Shown piece after piece: positions 26,341 through 35,346 of a stretch of DNA of 64,000 bases. Position 1 is the stretch's first letter. Each line of letters starts with the position of its first letter. The position numbers and the translations under genes were made by a program. The notes beneath the pieces were generated by a model. It searched no databases. It was not told where the DNA came from and worked only from the letters and a program-made list of their open reading frames with translations. This stretch comes from Candidatus Babeliales bacterium (GTDB taxonomy: Bacteria; Babelota; Babeliae; Babelales; Vermiphilaceae), in contig DASZBJ010000038.1 in the NCBI GenBank assembly GCA_035944115.1, positions 1-64,000 of the forward strand, written 5' to 3'.

Positions 26341-28779
26341 ATGAAGTTTTATTCTTATTTCCTTATATTTTTTCTTTCATTCACCCGTTGTTTTGGTCTG
26401 ACGTCACAAGAGGTGATGCGTCACGAGCGCACTATTGATCTCTTTTATATATACATAGAACGGCAATATTACGCAGAAGGGCAAATAGCATCTCCCTATT
26501 GTGTGTTGGCTTGTGTTGTAACAGAAACAGTTGCCCGTCAAGAATTTTTGCAAGCGTCAGATAAAGCACTTTCGGTAACTTCGTTACACATTCCTCCGAC
26601 CACAAACAATCTTGATCTCAAAGAGAGCGTACACTCATTTTTATCAGATCCATCCCCAGAAAAAACGAATGGTATTTTTATACATAATGCCGTACTGAAA
26701 GCGGTATTTGGCAATTTTAGTATTAGTGTGAATCTCATAGAATTAGCATGGTTTGCATTCAACAAGTTACAAAGATTTATAACAACAACAAGAGTAGAGA
26801 AAGAGTTTGTTGGGCGATACCACGGATGGAAGCAAGAAGATTTTCAAAATGAAGCATTACAAGTTATTAAAAAAGGTCAGCAGGTTGATGATAATAATAA
26901 CAATGCGCCGCTTTCACCGGTGGAGCAAGAAGCGATTTTATCGGAATATCATCTCTATCAATTTGATGGCTTTCGCTCATATATAAAGACATTTCCGCAC
27001 TATGCATCATTTATAAGAGAGTTGCGTATACGTCTTCACGATGATGAACATCATACCGGAAATAGATGGTGGAAAAAATTTCCGGGTTTTTTTTATGAAA
27101 CATTTCCTGATGTTGTACAGTCTCTTTACCAGGAAATTAAGCATGAGCGGGCAGAACAGATAAAACGAGAGGAAGAAGAGGCAGATCGTAGAAAAGAAGC
27201 GAAAAAATTATTGCATGAACAAATTCAAGAACGTTCACAGTATTATGCTGCATATATGCATGAATGCGCAGATGAGTATGCTCTTGAAGTTATATCAGGC
27301 ACATGTAACAGCGATGCGCAAGCAGAACGGTTTACTAAGCGCAGTCAAGCGATCATGCAGGCAGAAAAAGAGCATTATCGTTTAAGGACATACCAGTATG
27401 ATTCATCACCACAGCGCGATAATTTTTTACAAAATCACAACCTGAATCCGGATATTTTTAGACAATGCGAGGGATCAGCTATTCAACAATGCTTGCATCA
27501 AGAAATAATTATTATTGTGGATCAAGCTGCAGCGATTAGCTCTGAATATGGGCATATGCAAGATCCATCAGTTATTTTTTTTACTGATACGGTTGGTGAC
27601 ATAGCATCAGTTTCAGCAGAGTATAATCACGCAGGGCATACTAAACAGGCATTAATGCTGATCGATTGTTGTTGGAGTTTTTTAGATTGTTCGATTGGCG
27701 TCGCACAGGGACTCTGCGACAGCGGGTATAAGATTTACGACGCAACGCAAGATCCTTTTATCACTGCATATAATATGGGGAGTAATATTGGCAGCGCCTT
27801 AACCAATGGCATGTGGCATTTAGGGAGAGTGTTTTATGAATTATTCAATGTGCTCGTTGAGTGTGAGACTGATACAGGGGCTGCGGAGAAGTATTTTACG
27901 CAAAAGGCTAAAAATATAGGAGCGGTTGCAACTGCTCTTGCAGATAAAATACAAAAAGTACCTTTGCAAACTGTTGCACGCGAGGGTACTGCGATGGTAG
28001 TTGATGCGTTTCTCACTAAAAAATGTTTGGGAGCTCTGCATACGTTCTATACAACAGTACAAAAAGAACTTATTCCTGTTATACAAGCCATCGAACGCAC
28101 GGGAGAGGTGCCGGCGATTGCATGTGTTGCTGAAATTATAGTTGCAGAAGGCGCTGCTACAACTACTCAATTGTTTAAACAAGCAGCGGATGCGGCGGAG
28201 GCAGTAAAGGATGCCGGCGGTAAAATTGCCGCAACATTGCCATCAATAAAGCTACCCTGTAAAATTGATTATATGATTGCTCACGAACAGGAGATGTTAG
28301 GGTTGTTTACACATTTTAAAGATGCATTCAAATTTGGTAGTTATGACTCCGTTATTGGTTTGAGAAACCTTAAGATTACGCCAAACGATTTGAAACATAT
28401 TTTTGGTATTGAAATTACACAGCAAATGAAAAATTCTGGAATAATTAAGACTATAGTGCAAGGCTTTCATCATAATTTGGGAAATACAATGAGTCATCTT
28501 ATACACAACCAAATTGTTGATAAAGCAACTGGTGTGATGAAAGGGACGCTTCGTTTTTTAGGAAAAGAGATAGAAGGTAAAACATTTTTTCCTTCTTCAT
28601 GGTCACGCCCAAAAGTATTGGAAAAAATTGCAGAATCTTTATTAAATCCAATAGAAAAGCCTTTTTTAGATAGGGGGCGTTGGGTATATTTTGGGCTTAC
28701 CAGTGAAGGAATTAAAGTTAAAACTGTGTTTGAGACTACTGGAAGCTTTGTAAGCTCATATCCAGTTTGGAATGTTTAA
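26341..28779 (+). CDS. Secreted toxin-like protein with C-terminal bacterial EndoU RNase domain
   Basis: 812 residues. An N-terminal signal peptide (FYSYFLIFFLSFTRCFG) is followed by a unique middle region with a charged helical stretch (about 270-310) and Cys-containing segments. The last about 130 residues match the bacterial EndoU fold (family PF14436 by recall): KHIFGIE (H686), GFHH (H710, H711), GKTFFPSSWS (K747), and the SSYPVW end (Y807). The His-His-Lys triad of EndoU RNases is thus apparently complete. EndoU domains are common C-terminal tips of bacterial polymorphic toxins. Three paralogous small genes follow at once, as immunity genes do. Sec export followed by the type II system at 31.7-40.2 kb is one possible delivery route (inference). 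The target may be rival bacteria, siblings or the host. Confidence 0.78.
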   Translation: MKFYSYFLIFFLSFTRCFGLTSQEVMRHERTIDLFYIYIERQYYAEGQIASPYCVLACVVTETVARQEFLQASDKALSVTSLHIPPTTNNLDLKESVHSFLSDPSPEKTNGIFIHNAVLKAVFGNFSISVNLIELAWFAFNKLQRFITTTRVEKEFVGRYHGWKQEDFQNEALQVIKKGQQVDDNNNNAPLSPVEQEAILSEYHLYQFDGFRSYIKTFPHYASFIRELRIRLHDDEHHTGNRWWKKFPGFFYETFPDVVQSLYQEIKHERAEQIKREEEEADRRKEAKKLLHEQIQERSQYYAAYMHECADEYALEVISGTCNSDAQAERFTKRSQAIMQAEKEHYRLRTYQYDSSPQRDNFLQNHNLNPDIFRQCEGSAIQQCLHQEIIIIVDQAAAISSEYGHMQDPSVIFFTDTVGDIASVSAEYNHAGHTKQALMLIDCCWSFLDCSIGVAQGLCDSGYKIYDATQDPFITAYNMGSNIGSALTNGMWHLGRVFYELFNVLVECETDTGAAEKYFTQKAKNIGAVATALADKIQKVPLQTVAREGTAMVVDAFLTKKCLGALHTFYTTVQKELIPVIQAIERTGEVPAIACVAEIIVAEGAATTTQLFKQAADAAEAVKDAGGKIAATLPSIKLPCKIDYMIAHEQEMLGLFTHFKDAFKFGSYDSVIGLRNLKITPNDLKHIFGIEITQQMKNSGIIKTIVQGFHHNLGNTMSHLIHNQIVDKATGVMKGTLRFLGKEIEGKTFFPSSWSRPKVLEKIAESLLNPIEKPFLDRGRWVYFGLTSEGIKVKTVFETTGSFVSSYPVWNV

Positions 28780-28790
28780 AGAGATTAAAA

Positions 28791-29177
28791 ATGAAAATTA
28801 TAAGACTGAAGTTTAGTGATGGCATTTACCTTCCGGCAGAGCAAAGTTACGGTGACTTTGGGATTTTAGCAGGATTTTTAACTGATGATGCGTGCTCGTA
28901 TAGTACACCATTGTATAGACAGTTTATATACGACTCGAATAGGACGGAGACAGGAGGTAATTATAGTATTATTGAAAAAGAGAATAACAATGTTCTTATT
29001 GGATGTGTATTTGATGATGATCCATTTGAACCAGCTATAAAAATGACACAGCAGCAATTTCTTTCAATTTTAGATCAATGGGAAGAACTTATTAAATTGC
29101 GACCAAAAGAAATCATTATTTTTAAAAGAGGCGATTCATACATTTTAGAGGGACGGAATACGCCTTCAAAAGAATAG
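28791..29177 (+). CDS. Putative immunity protein 1 (three-gene paralog set)
   Basis: 128 residues from the ATG at 28791, 11 bases past the toxin stop, with AAAGAG just upstream. It begins KIIRLKFSDGIYL and ends with FLSILDQWEELIKLRPKE, then IIIFKRGDSYILEGRN. This C-terminal pattern recalls small immunity proteins of contact toxins (a helix with W followed by a beta hairpin), though I cannot name the family. It is the most divergent of the three copies: it has DDACSYSTPLYRQFIYDSN where the others have SYREFINNPN. No signal peptide is present, so it would act in the cytoplasm, where a toxin of the same strain must be blocked. The immunity role is inferred from position and size. Confidence 0.7.
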   Translation: MKIIRLKFSDGIYLPAEQSYGDFGILAGFLTDDACSYSTPLYRQFIYDSNRTETGGNYSIIEKENNNVLIGCVFDDDPFEPAIKMTQQQFLSILDQWEELIKLRPKEIIIFKRGDSYILEGRNTPSKE

Positions 29178-29193
29178 TTATAAAGAGATTACA

Positions 29194-29577
29194 ATGAAAT
29201 TAGTAACTTGTGAGTTAATTGATGACAAAGTCTATATTTGTGAAAACTCATCAGGGGGTGATTTTTGGATTTTAGCAGGTTTTTTGACAAGTGATGTTGG
29301 AGGGGGTGCATCTTCATATAGAGAATTCATAAACAATCCCAATCAGATAGAAACAAGTAGTAATTATACCATGATGGAGAAAGAAGGGGATGAGTTGTTA
29401 CTTGCATGTCAATTTGATTATGATTTTGAACCATGTATAAAAATGTCCCAAAAAGAAATGCTTTCAATTTTAGATCAATGGCAAGAACTTGTTAAATTGC
29501 GGCCACAAGAAATTATTATTTTTAAAAGAGACGATTCATACATTTTAGAGGGACGGAATGCGCCTTCAAAAGAATAG
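29194..29577 (+). CDS. Putative immunity protein 2 (three-gene paralog set)
   Basis: 127 residues. Landmarks are GGDFWILAGFLTSD, SYREFINNPN, FEPCIKMSQKEMLSILDQWQ and IIIFKRDDSYILEGRN. It is clearly paralogous to its two neighbours over the full length, closest to copy 3. The spacer before it repeats the one after the toxin gene (AAAGAGATTA before the ATG). The last about 60 bases of copies 1 and 2, including the spacer TAGTTATAAAGA, are nearly identical at DNA level, which points to recent tandem duplication or conversion. No signal peptide is present. The role as antitoxin to the EndoU protein is inferred. Confidence 0.7.
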   Translation: MKLVTCELIDDKVYICENSSGGDFWILAGFLTSDVGGGASSYREFINNPNQIETSSNYTMMEKEGDELLLACQFDYDFEPCIKMSQKEMLSILDQWQELVKLRPQEIIIFKRDDSYILEGRNAPSKE

Positions 29578-29592
29578 TTATAAAGATCGAAC

Positions 29593-29976
29593 ATGAAAAT
29601 TGTGAAATTTAAATTGATTAATGATATCTATCTTAGTGCTGAACCAAGCAAGGGAGACTTTTGGATATTATCTGGATTTCTTACAGACGATGTTAGAGGA
29701 GGAGGTGTACCTTCATATAGAGAATTCATAAACAATCCTAATGAGATAGAAACGGGTGGTAATTATATGATGCTTGAGAAACAAGGCAATGACATGCTAC
29801 TTGGGTGTCAGTATGACGACGACTTTGAACCATGCATAAAAATGCCCCAAAAAGAATTGTTGTCTATTCTTGATCAATGGGAGGTTCTCGTTAAATTGCG
29901 TCCACAAGAAATTATTATTTTTAAAAGAGGCGATTCATACATTTTAGAGGGGCGTAATAAGTCTTCGAAAGAATAA
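29593..29976 (+). CDS. Putative immunity protein 3 (three-gene paralog set)
   Basis: 127 residues: KGDFWILSGFLTDD, SYREFINNPNEIETGGNYM, FEPCIKMPQKELLSILDQWE and IIIFKRGDSYILEGRN. It shares the internal SYREFINNPN block almost unchanged with copy 2 and the C-terminal hairpin with both others. AAAGATCGAAC precedes the ATG. A small palindrome, GGAATTG-TAA-CAATTCC (29987-30003), follows the stop but lacks a T-run. It ends the toxin-immunity unit; the next gene, dcd, is on the opposite strand. Extra divergent copies often guard against variant toxins of related strains (inference). Confidence 0.7.
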   Translation: MKIVKFKLINDIYLSAEPSKGDFWILSGFLTDDVRGGGVPSYREFINNPNEIETGGNYMMLEKQGNDMLLGCQYDDDFEPCIKMPQKELLSILDQWEVLVKLRPQEIIIFKRGDSYILEGRNKSSKE

Positions 29977-30032
29977 CTGTATCGTTGGAATTGTAACAAT
30001 TCCTAATCTGGTGAAATTTTTCTGATAAATTC

Positions 30033-30566
30033 TTATTTTTCAAAATCTTTATACAGCATACTCGCTTGTATTTCACGATTATCTTGATACTTACCACTTT
30101 TTCCTGTTGCTGCATACTTCTCGTACTCACCGTGTATTGTGTGATAAAAAATCTGACAAATTTCTACATTCGGATAAATACGCACTGGCTGCACACACAT
30201 TATTTCTAATGTCCAAAAACCTTGAAATCCAACATCACCAAAACCAGCGGTCACATGTATAAAAATACCAAGGCGTCCAATGGATGAGCGCCCTTCAAGC
30301 ATCGGCACATGTGTATGCGTAGCAGTATATTCAAGAGTTCTTCCCAAGTACAAACGGTTCGGTTCGAGCAATAAACCTTCTTCAGGAATAATAATTTTAG
30401 TAGTTGCTTGTTTTTGTTTCATATCTAAAACGGCATCATTGTAAACGAGCAGCTCATTATGTAACCGCAAGTTATAACTATTAGGACCAATTTGCGCAGG
30501 ATTAAATGGTTCAATAATAATATTTTTACCCTGCTGAAGCTCGATCTCTTTTCCTGAAATAATCAT
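30033..30566 (-). CDS. dcd: dCTP deaminase
   Basis: 177 residues from the ATG at 30566, preferred over the in-frame GTG at 30593 because AAAGAG lies seven bases upstream. It is a trimeric dUTPase-fold enzyme with GPNSYNLRL, the catalytic RSSIGRLGIFIHVTAGFGDVGF region (Arg, Ser and Glu-type active site with the following FQG-WTLE) and IYPNVEICQIF. It converts dCTP to dUTP (or dUMP in bifunctional forms) for thymidylate synthesis. It diverges from the MoxR gene, sharing a 99-base intergenic region. Confidence 0.93.
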   Translation of the reverse strand: MIISGKEIELQQGKNIIIEPFNPAQIGPNSYNLRLHNELLVYNDAVLDMKQKQATTKIIIPEEGLLLEPNRLYLGRTLEYTATHTHVPMLEGRSSIGRLGIFIHVTAGFGDVGFQGFWTLEIMCVQPVRIYPNVEICQIFYHTIHGEYEKYAATGKSGKYQDNREIQASMLYKDFEK

Positions 30567-30603
30567 CTTAAACTCTTTATAAAACTGTTTCACTCTCTGA
30601 TAT

Positions 30604-30632
30604 TTGTAAGATTACCACAAACTGGTTAGAAT
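30604..30632 (+). promoter_or_regulatory. Likely promoter of the MoxR ATPase gene
   Basis: TTGTAA (30604-30609), a 17-base spacer and TAGAAT (30627-30632), about 34 bases before the start codon. It would start a leader of about 27 bases containing AAAGAGGTG. Confidence 0.4.
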
Positions 30633-30665
30633 ATAAGCAATGTTTTTTTAAAAAAGAGGTGTTCC

Positions 30666-31655
30666 ATGGAGATAGAAAAAAATCATACTATTGCTGTTGA
30701 AAAAATAAAAGATGAGAGCAATCAATTTCAAGCTCTTGCGCACGAAGTTGGTAAGATAATTGTTGGCCAAGAACAGATTATTAATCTTATTAGCATTGCC
30801 ATTTTATGCCACGGGCATATCCTTCTTGAAGGAGTTCCTGGGGTAGCAAAAACAACCATGATCAAGGCAATAACCAACGCTCTCGGGCTTACATTTAAAC
30901 GCATTCAATTCACCCCCGATCTTTTACCTGCAGATCTCATTGGAACATTAATTTATAATCCCAAAACACAAGATTTTGAGACACGAAAAGGTCCTATTTT
31001 TGCAAACCTTATTCTTGCTGATGAAATCAACCGCGCTCCTGCGAAAGTACAAGCCGCTCTTTTAGAAGCAATGCAAGAACAACAAGTGACCATTGGATCT
31101 CAAACATTTGCACTTGAGACACCCTTTTTAGTATTTGCAACACAAAATCCAATAGAACAAGAGGGTACCTATCGTCTGCCTGAAGCGCAAGTAGATAGAT
31201 TTATGTTTAAACTGCTGGTTGATTATCCAAACAAAACACAAGAACGCCAAATTATAGAGCGTTCTTTTAATAATTATTCAGGACAACCGGTTTTTTTTAA
31301 TAATGATATTGCTACAACGCAAGCATTAGTAAAAACGATCTACGTTGATAATAAAATCACTGATTATATTCTTTCTATAATTTTTGCAACACGAGAACCA
31401 CAACAGTATGGACTTGATGATATCAAGAAATACATCAAATATGGTGTGTCTCCGCGCGCAACATTAGCGCTTTATAATGCATCAAAGGCGCATGCTTTTT
31501 TAAAAAAGCGACATTTCGTAACACCTGACGATGTTAAAGCGGTATGTATACCAACATTGCGCCATAGAATATTACTCAGTTACGAAGCAGACGCGGATGA
31601 AGTTTCAGCCGATACAATCATAAAAAAAATACTCAACACGGTCCCTACTCCATAA
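30666..31655 (+). CDS. MoxR-family AAA+ ATPase
   Basis: 329 residues, normal length. Walker A is GVPGVAKTT, Walker B ILADEINRAP, followed by the MoxR-typical QAALLEAMQEQQVTIG, FATQNPIEQEGTYRLPEAQ(V)DRF and a C-terminal lid with PDDVKA. MoxR ATPases act as chaperones for assembly or activation of protein complexes, usually with a downstream von Willebrand factor A (DUF58) protein. None follows here; the next genes encode the type II secretion-like operon. AAGAGG precedes the ATG. A role in folding or building that apparatus is possible but only inferred from order. Confidence 0.93.
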   Translation: MEIEKNHTIAVEKIKDESNQFQALAHEVGKIIVGQEQIINLISIAILCHGHILLEGVPGVAKTTMIKAITNALGLTFKRIQFTPDLLPADLIGTLIYNPKTQDFETRKGPIFANLILADEINRAPAKVQAALLEAMQEQQVTIGSQTFALETPFLVFATQNPIEQEGTYRLPEAQVDRFMFKLLVDYPNKTQERQIIERSFNNYSGQPVFFNNDIATTQALVKTIYVDNKITDYILSIIFATREPQQYGLDDIKKYIKYGVSPRATLALYNASKAHAFLKKRHFVTPDDVKAVCIPTLRHRILLSYEADADEVSADTIIKKILNTVPTP

Positions 31656-31681
31656 TGAAATGATCTTTCTGCATGCCCTCC

Positions 31682-31711
31682 TTGACAAGGATATAATTAG
31701 AAAGGTATCGT
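31682..31711 (+). promoter_or_regulatory. Possible promoter of the secretion operon
   Basis: TTGACA (31682-31687) with an 18-base spacer to TATCGT (31706-31711), about 40 bases before the gspC-like start. A TATAAT-like ATATAATT also lies inside the spacer. The -10 match is modest. Confidence 0.35.
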
Positions 31712-31750
31712 GAAACATATAAAAATGAAAATTTTGATAAGGAATATTTA

Positions 31751-32851
31751 ATGAGACATCCATTGTGGATACTAAACAGCACCTTATTAAGCTTATGTAT
31801 TGCTATACTTTTTTTTATTTTATTTTCTCGACAAGATGTACCTGAGCAAGAAGATATCGAGCCAACTTCAACACAAAAAACGGTTGAAAAACAAGCGTCT
31901 GAAATAAATATAAAAAAAATATACGAGTATGATTTGTTTGGCACGTACCACAAAGAACAAATCGAAACCAAGCAACCGGATTATCTTGAACCGCTACCAA
32001 CTCCGCCACAACCACGCACGCTACAAATTCCTGAAGATCCAAAACCGCAATTTATCGATCCATTAAAAATAACGTTACGTGGTATTACGTATATTATTAA
32101 CGATTATACTAAAAATCGCGCTATTATTGCCGATTCCGTAACAAGTAAAGAATCAATTTACAAAGTCGGCGATATTGTAGAAGACGCGCAACTCATAAAA
32201 ATATTTAACAAAAAAGTGGTATTTTTACGCGCAAATGGACAGCAAGAGGTCATTTACTTACGAGAGCAAGATGCGAAACAAGATCAAGAATATGTTGCAA
32301 TCGGTGACTGGAAAGAAGTAGTACAAAAACTATCTGACAACGTATATATCATCAATAAAAATAAGTTTACACAGCGAGTAAAAACAGTTGCTCAATTTAT
32401 CGAACTGTTTGATTTAACAACGGTATATAAAAAAGGTATCAGTATAGGATGTCGTATTGGTGCGTCAGGGCAAATAACCGTAGCCCACTCATTTGGGTTC
32501 AACGCTGAAGACATTATTATCAGCGTAAATAATATCCCTGCTACAGATACTCCAAATCGACTTAATATTTATAAAAACATACTAAACCTAAAAGACAATG
32601 AAACAATTATAGTCAAAGTTATGCGCAACAATTATCCTATAGTAATACAATTTAAATTTGAAGAACCGAAACCAAAGATTAGTTCCCTACAACAAAAAAA
32701 CACAACCGAAATTTCTCAAGATAAAATACAACAATTACAACAACGACATTCTTTTGCACCGACGCTACGAGAAATAAGAGAGCAGGAACGAAAAAACATG
32801 TTAAACAAAGGCAAATTGTCACCAAAACAATCGCCTCAACTTCCTGAGTAA
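31751..32851 (+). CDS. gspC: GspC-like inner-membrane protein with PDZ domain
   Basis: 366 residues. A single N-terminal membrane helix (LNSTLLSLCIAILFFILFS) is followed by a linker and a GspC homology region with IYEYDLFGTY, PLKITLRGI and IADS...YKVGDIVEDAQLIKIF. A PDZ domain follows (FGFNAEDIIISVNNIPATD). This is the plan of GspC, which links the inner-membrane platform to the secretin and helps choose substrates in type II secretion. AAGGAA precedes the ATG. It heads five genes that nearly touch each other, ending at 40163. Confidence 0.85.
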   Translation: MRHPLWILNSTLLSLCIAILFFILFSRQDVPEQEDIEPTSTQKTVEKQASEINIKKIYEYDLFGTYHKEQIETKQPDYLEPLPTPPQPRTLQIPEDPKPQFIDPLKITLRGITYIINDYTKNRAIIADSVTSKESIYKVGDIVEDAQLIKIFNKKVVFLRANGQQEVIYLREQDAKQDQEYVAIGDWKEVVQKLSDNVYIINKNKFTQRVKTVAQFIELFDLTTVYKKGISIGCRIGASGQITVAHSFGFNAEDIIISVNNIPATDTPNRLNIYKNILNLKDNETIIVKVMRNNYPIVIQFKFEEPKPKISSLQQKNTTEISQDKIQQLQQRHSFAPTLREIREQERKNMLNKGKLSPKQSPQLPE

Positions 32852-32856
32852 GAGTT

Positions 32857-35346
32857 ATGAAAAATTGTAAAAAAGCATCCTTATATATCAGCTTTTTATT
32901 TTATGCTCTACCAAGTGTATGTGGTAGTGCTTACACCCCAAAAGCTGATACCTCTAATACACCTCCATTGAATACATCTATAACCTCTCAACCGATTTCT
33001 CATTCTATTCCACAACAATTTAGTAATCCCATAATTCCCCTTACCAATACAACTGAAGCTCCCAAGGAAGAAGCCGAACCTATTAATCCAACAGTTGCCC
33101 TAGAACAGATCAATAAAAATGCTGCAGAACAACTACCTATTTATACACCTAACAGCACCAGCGAAGAAAAAACTATTGAGTTCCAATTTGAAAACACAGG
33201 ACTAGAAAATCTGATTTCCCAAATGGCTGATCTTTTTGATATTACCTTCATTTCTGATGATAGCATTTCACCTTTACCACAACCTGGTGGCAAAGCTATT
33301 GTGGGAAATAAAATTTCATTCAAGACGCATGCGCCATTAAGCACTTCTGAAGCATGGAATCTCTTTCTAACATTTTTAGATATTGCTGATTTTGCATTAG
33401 TCCCTACAAGCGATCCAAAAATTTTTAGAATAACGACCAGCGCAAAAGCAAAAAAATCATCCATTCCCTCATTTATTGGTGTATCACCTTCTACACTACC
33501 AGATAATGATCTGCTTATTCGTTACGTTTATTTTGCAGAAAAAAAAGGATCTCTTGCTAACATTGAGCCCATTATTCAAGCACTGCGCAGTAATGCATCC
33601 GCATTTGTAACTCTTTCAGATCTAAATGCCTTTGTTTTAACCGATAAGGCATATAACATCAAAAGCTTGATGAATATTGTTACAGAGATAGATAAAGGGG
33701 TTCACCCGGCCATGTCTGTTTTAAAGCTGAGACAAGCAAGTGCTAAGGATATCAAAGCGTTATATGATAATCTTGCAAAGCCGGAAGAGCAGCCGGTCAC
33801 TGCCCGTCTTTTAGCTGCTCAAAAACAAAACTCCTCTTTATATTTCCCTGAAAACTTACAGCTTATTGCAGAGCCTCGTACAAACTCACTCATTATTTTT
33901 GGTCCAAAAGAATCGATTGCAAAAATTCAAGAGTTCATCGTTGAGCATATCGATGTAGAACTCGGCGCTGAAACCCGTTCGCTGCTGCGGACATATAACC
34001 TCAAATATGCCGACGCTACAACCGTTGCTAGAATTATGAACGAAGTCACTAAATTTGGTAAATCGACCGATGCAGGAAAGGTCGGTGGTGTACGAGATGG
34101 AGATAAATACTTAAAATCTCTCTCCTTTACACCTGAGATAACCACGAATCGTATTGTAATACGTGGAGAAGAAGAAGATTATCAACAAGCGAAGGTTATT
34201 ATAGAAAAACTAGATGAACCTCAACCGCAAGTTAATATCGAAATTTTAATATTAACGCTTGATTTACAAAACGTAAAAGCACTGGGTACGCAAATCCGCA
34301 GTAAAACAGATAGCATGACCAGCTACCGAGGTGGTATCGATGGGCTCGTTGGTACTAATGTTAAATATCAAACGTCTGGGCTCAATGTTGGAGGAGGACC
34401 TAATTCCTTTGTTGTTAACAATGCTGCAGCTGGAGTCAACCGCTTGCTTGGTGATCTTATAAAGCTAGTATCTAATCCTATTGCAACTGCAGGAAATACT
34501 GCGGTAACTCTCGGAAGTGATGTTTTCGGCGTCTGGGGAATATTTGATGTTTTAAGCACCATCACCGATACACAAATTGTCTCTAATCCATTCTTAACAA
34601 TCAGCAATAATCAAACCGGTATTGTTGAAGTTGGTACAGAGCGACGAGTGGTCACCAACCAAATATTCTCAGGAGGTACCACTGCAGATGGGCAAGGAGC
34701 GGATAAAGCTACTCTTAAAGTTGAAGTTACGCCACAAATCAATTCTGATGGGATGATCGTACTCGATCTCAAGATAAATGTTGATGAATTTACGGATGTC
34801 GCAAACCTAAACTCTGGAACAAAAATCGAACGTGAATTAAAAACATTTGTGATATCAGCAGATAAAGAAGTGATTGCTCTTGGTGGATTAGTTAAAAATA
34901 ATATTAATACCAGTACCAGCAAAGTCCCTGTTTTAGGTAATATTCCTCTCCTTGGATGGCTCTTTAAAAATAAAACGAAAGTACAAAACAAATCAAATCT
35001 TCTTATTTTAATATCAACGCAAATTATTCCTGCACATACTACGCATATCACCCATAATCATATTGACAGCTACTACAGAACATTAGACGAGATGCAAGAG
35101 ACTCCAGAAAAAAGAGATCCAATCAACCGCTTCTTCTTTAAAGAGCATTCACCAACAGAAAAAGTGCTCGATGATTATATCTTTGTAAGAACAGGATGTG
35201 AGCCCGGTATACGATCTGGTAAATGTGAAGCATTTGCAGAAAATAAAATACCGAAAAAGAAAAGACGAAACAAAAAAAACAAACGAGAAAAACGACGCGC
35301 GTACGTTAAAGAATCGAAACTCAACGAAATAGGAGTTTCTCAATGA
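32857..35346 (+). CDS. gspD: Type II secretion system secretin (first of two)
   Basis: 829 residues. Signal peptide, a Pro/Thr/Asn-rich linker, an N0-like domain (IEFQFENTGLENLISQMADLFDI), several N-domain repeats (LLIRYVYFAEKK, MSVLKLRQASAKDIKALY, LLRTYNLKYADATTVARIM) and the secretin core. The core shows IVSNPFLTISNNQTG, VEVTPQINSDGMIVLDL and VPVLGNIPLLGWLFK, the classic secretin signature. The C-terminus has NRFFFKE and a long basic Lys/Arg tail. It forms the outer-membrane channel. The stop codon overlaps the next start (ATGA). Confidence 0.94.
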   Translation: MKNCKKASLYISFLFYALPSVCGSAYTPKADTSNTPPLNTSITSQPISHSIPQQFSNPIIPLTNTTEAPKEEAEPINPTVALEQINKNAAEQLPIYTPNSTSEEKTIEFQFENTGLENLISQMADLFDITFISDDSISPLPQPGGKAIVGNKISFKTHAPLSTSEAWNLFLTFLDIADFALVPTSDPKIFRITTSAKAKKSSIPSFIGVSPSTLPDNDLLIRYVYFAEKKGSLANIEPIIQALRSNASAFVTLSDLNAFVLTDKAYNIKSLMNIVTEIDKGVHPAMSVLKLRQASAKDIKALYDNLAKPEEQPVTARLLAAQKQNSSLYFPENLQLIAEPRTNSLIIFGPKESIAKIQEFIVEHIDVELGAETRSLLRTYNLKYADATTVARIMNEVTKFGKSTDAGKVGGVRDGDKYLKSLSFTPEITTNRIVIRGEEEDYQQAKVIIEKLDEPQPQVNIEILILTLDLQNVKALGTQIRSKTDSMTSYRGGIDGLVGTNVKYQTSGLNVGGGPNSFVVNNAAAGVNRLLGDLIKLVSNPIATAGNTAVTLGSDVFGVWGIFDVLSTITDTQIVSNPFLTISNNQTGIVEVGTERRVVTNQIFSGGTTADGQGADKATLKVEVTPQINSDGMIVLDLKINVDEFTDVANLNSGTKIERELKTFVISADKEVIALGGLVKNNINTSTSKVPVLGNIPLLGWLFKNKTKVQNKSNLLILISTQIIPAHTTHITHNHIDSYYRTLDEMQETPEKRDPINRFFFKEHSPTEKVLDDYIFVRTGCEPGIRSGKCEAFAENKIPKKKRRNKKNKREKRRAYVKESKLNEIGVSQ

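Noticed and set aside
29987-30003. Palindrome after the third immunity-like gene as terminator
   Set aside because: The 7-bp stem is AT-rich and no T-run follows, so termination there is not supported.
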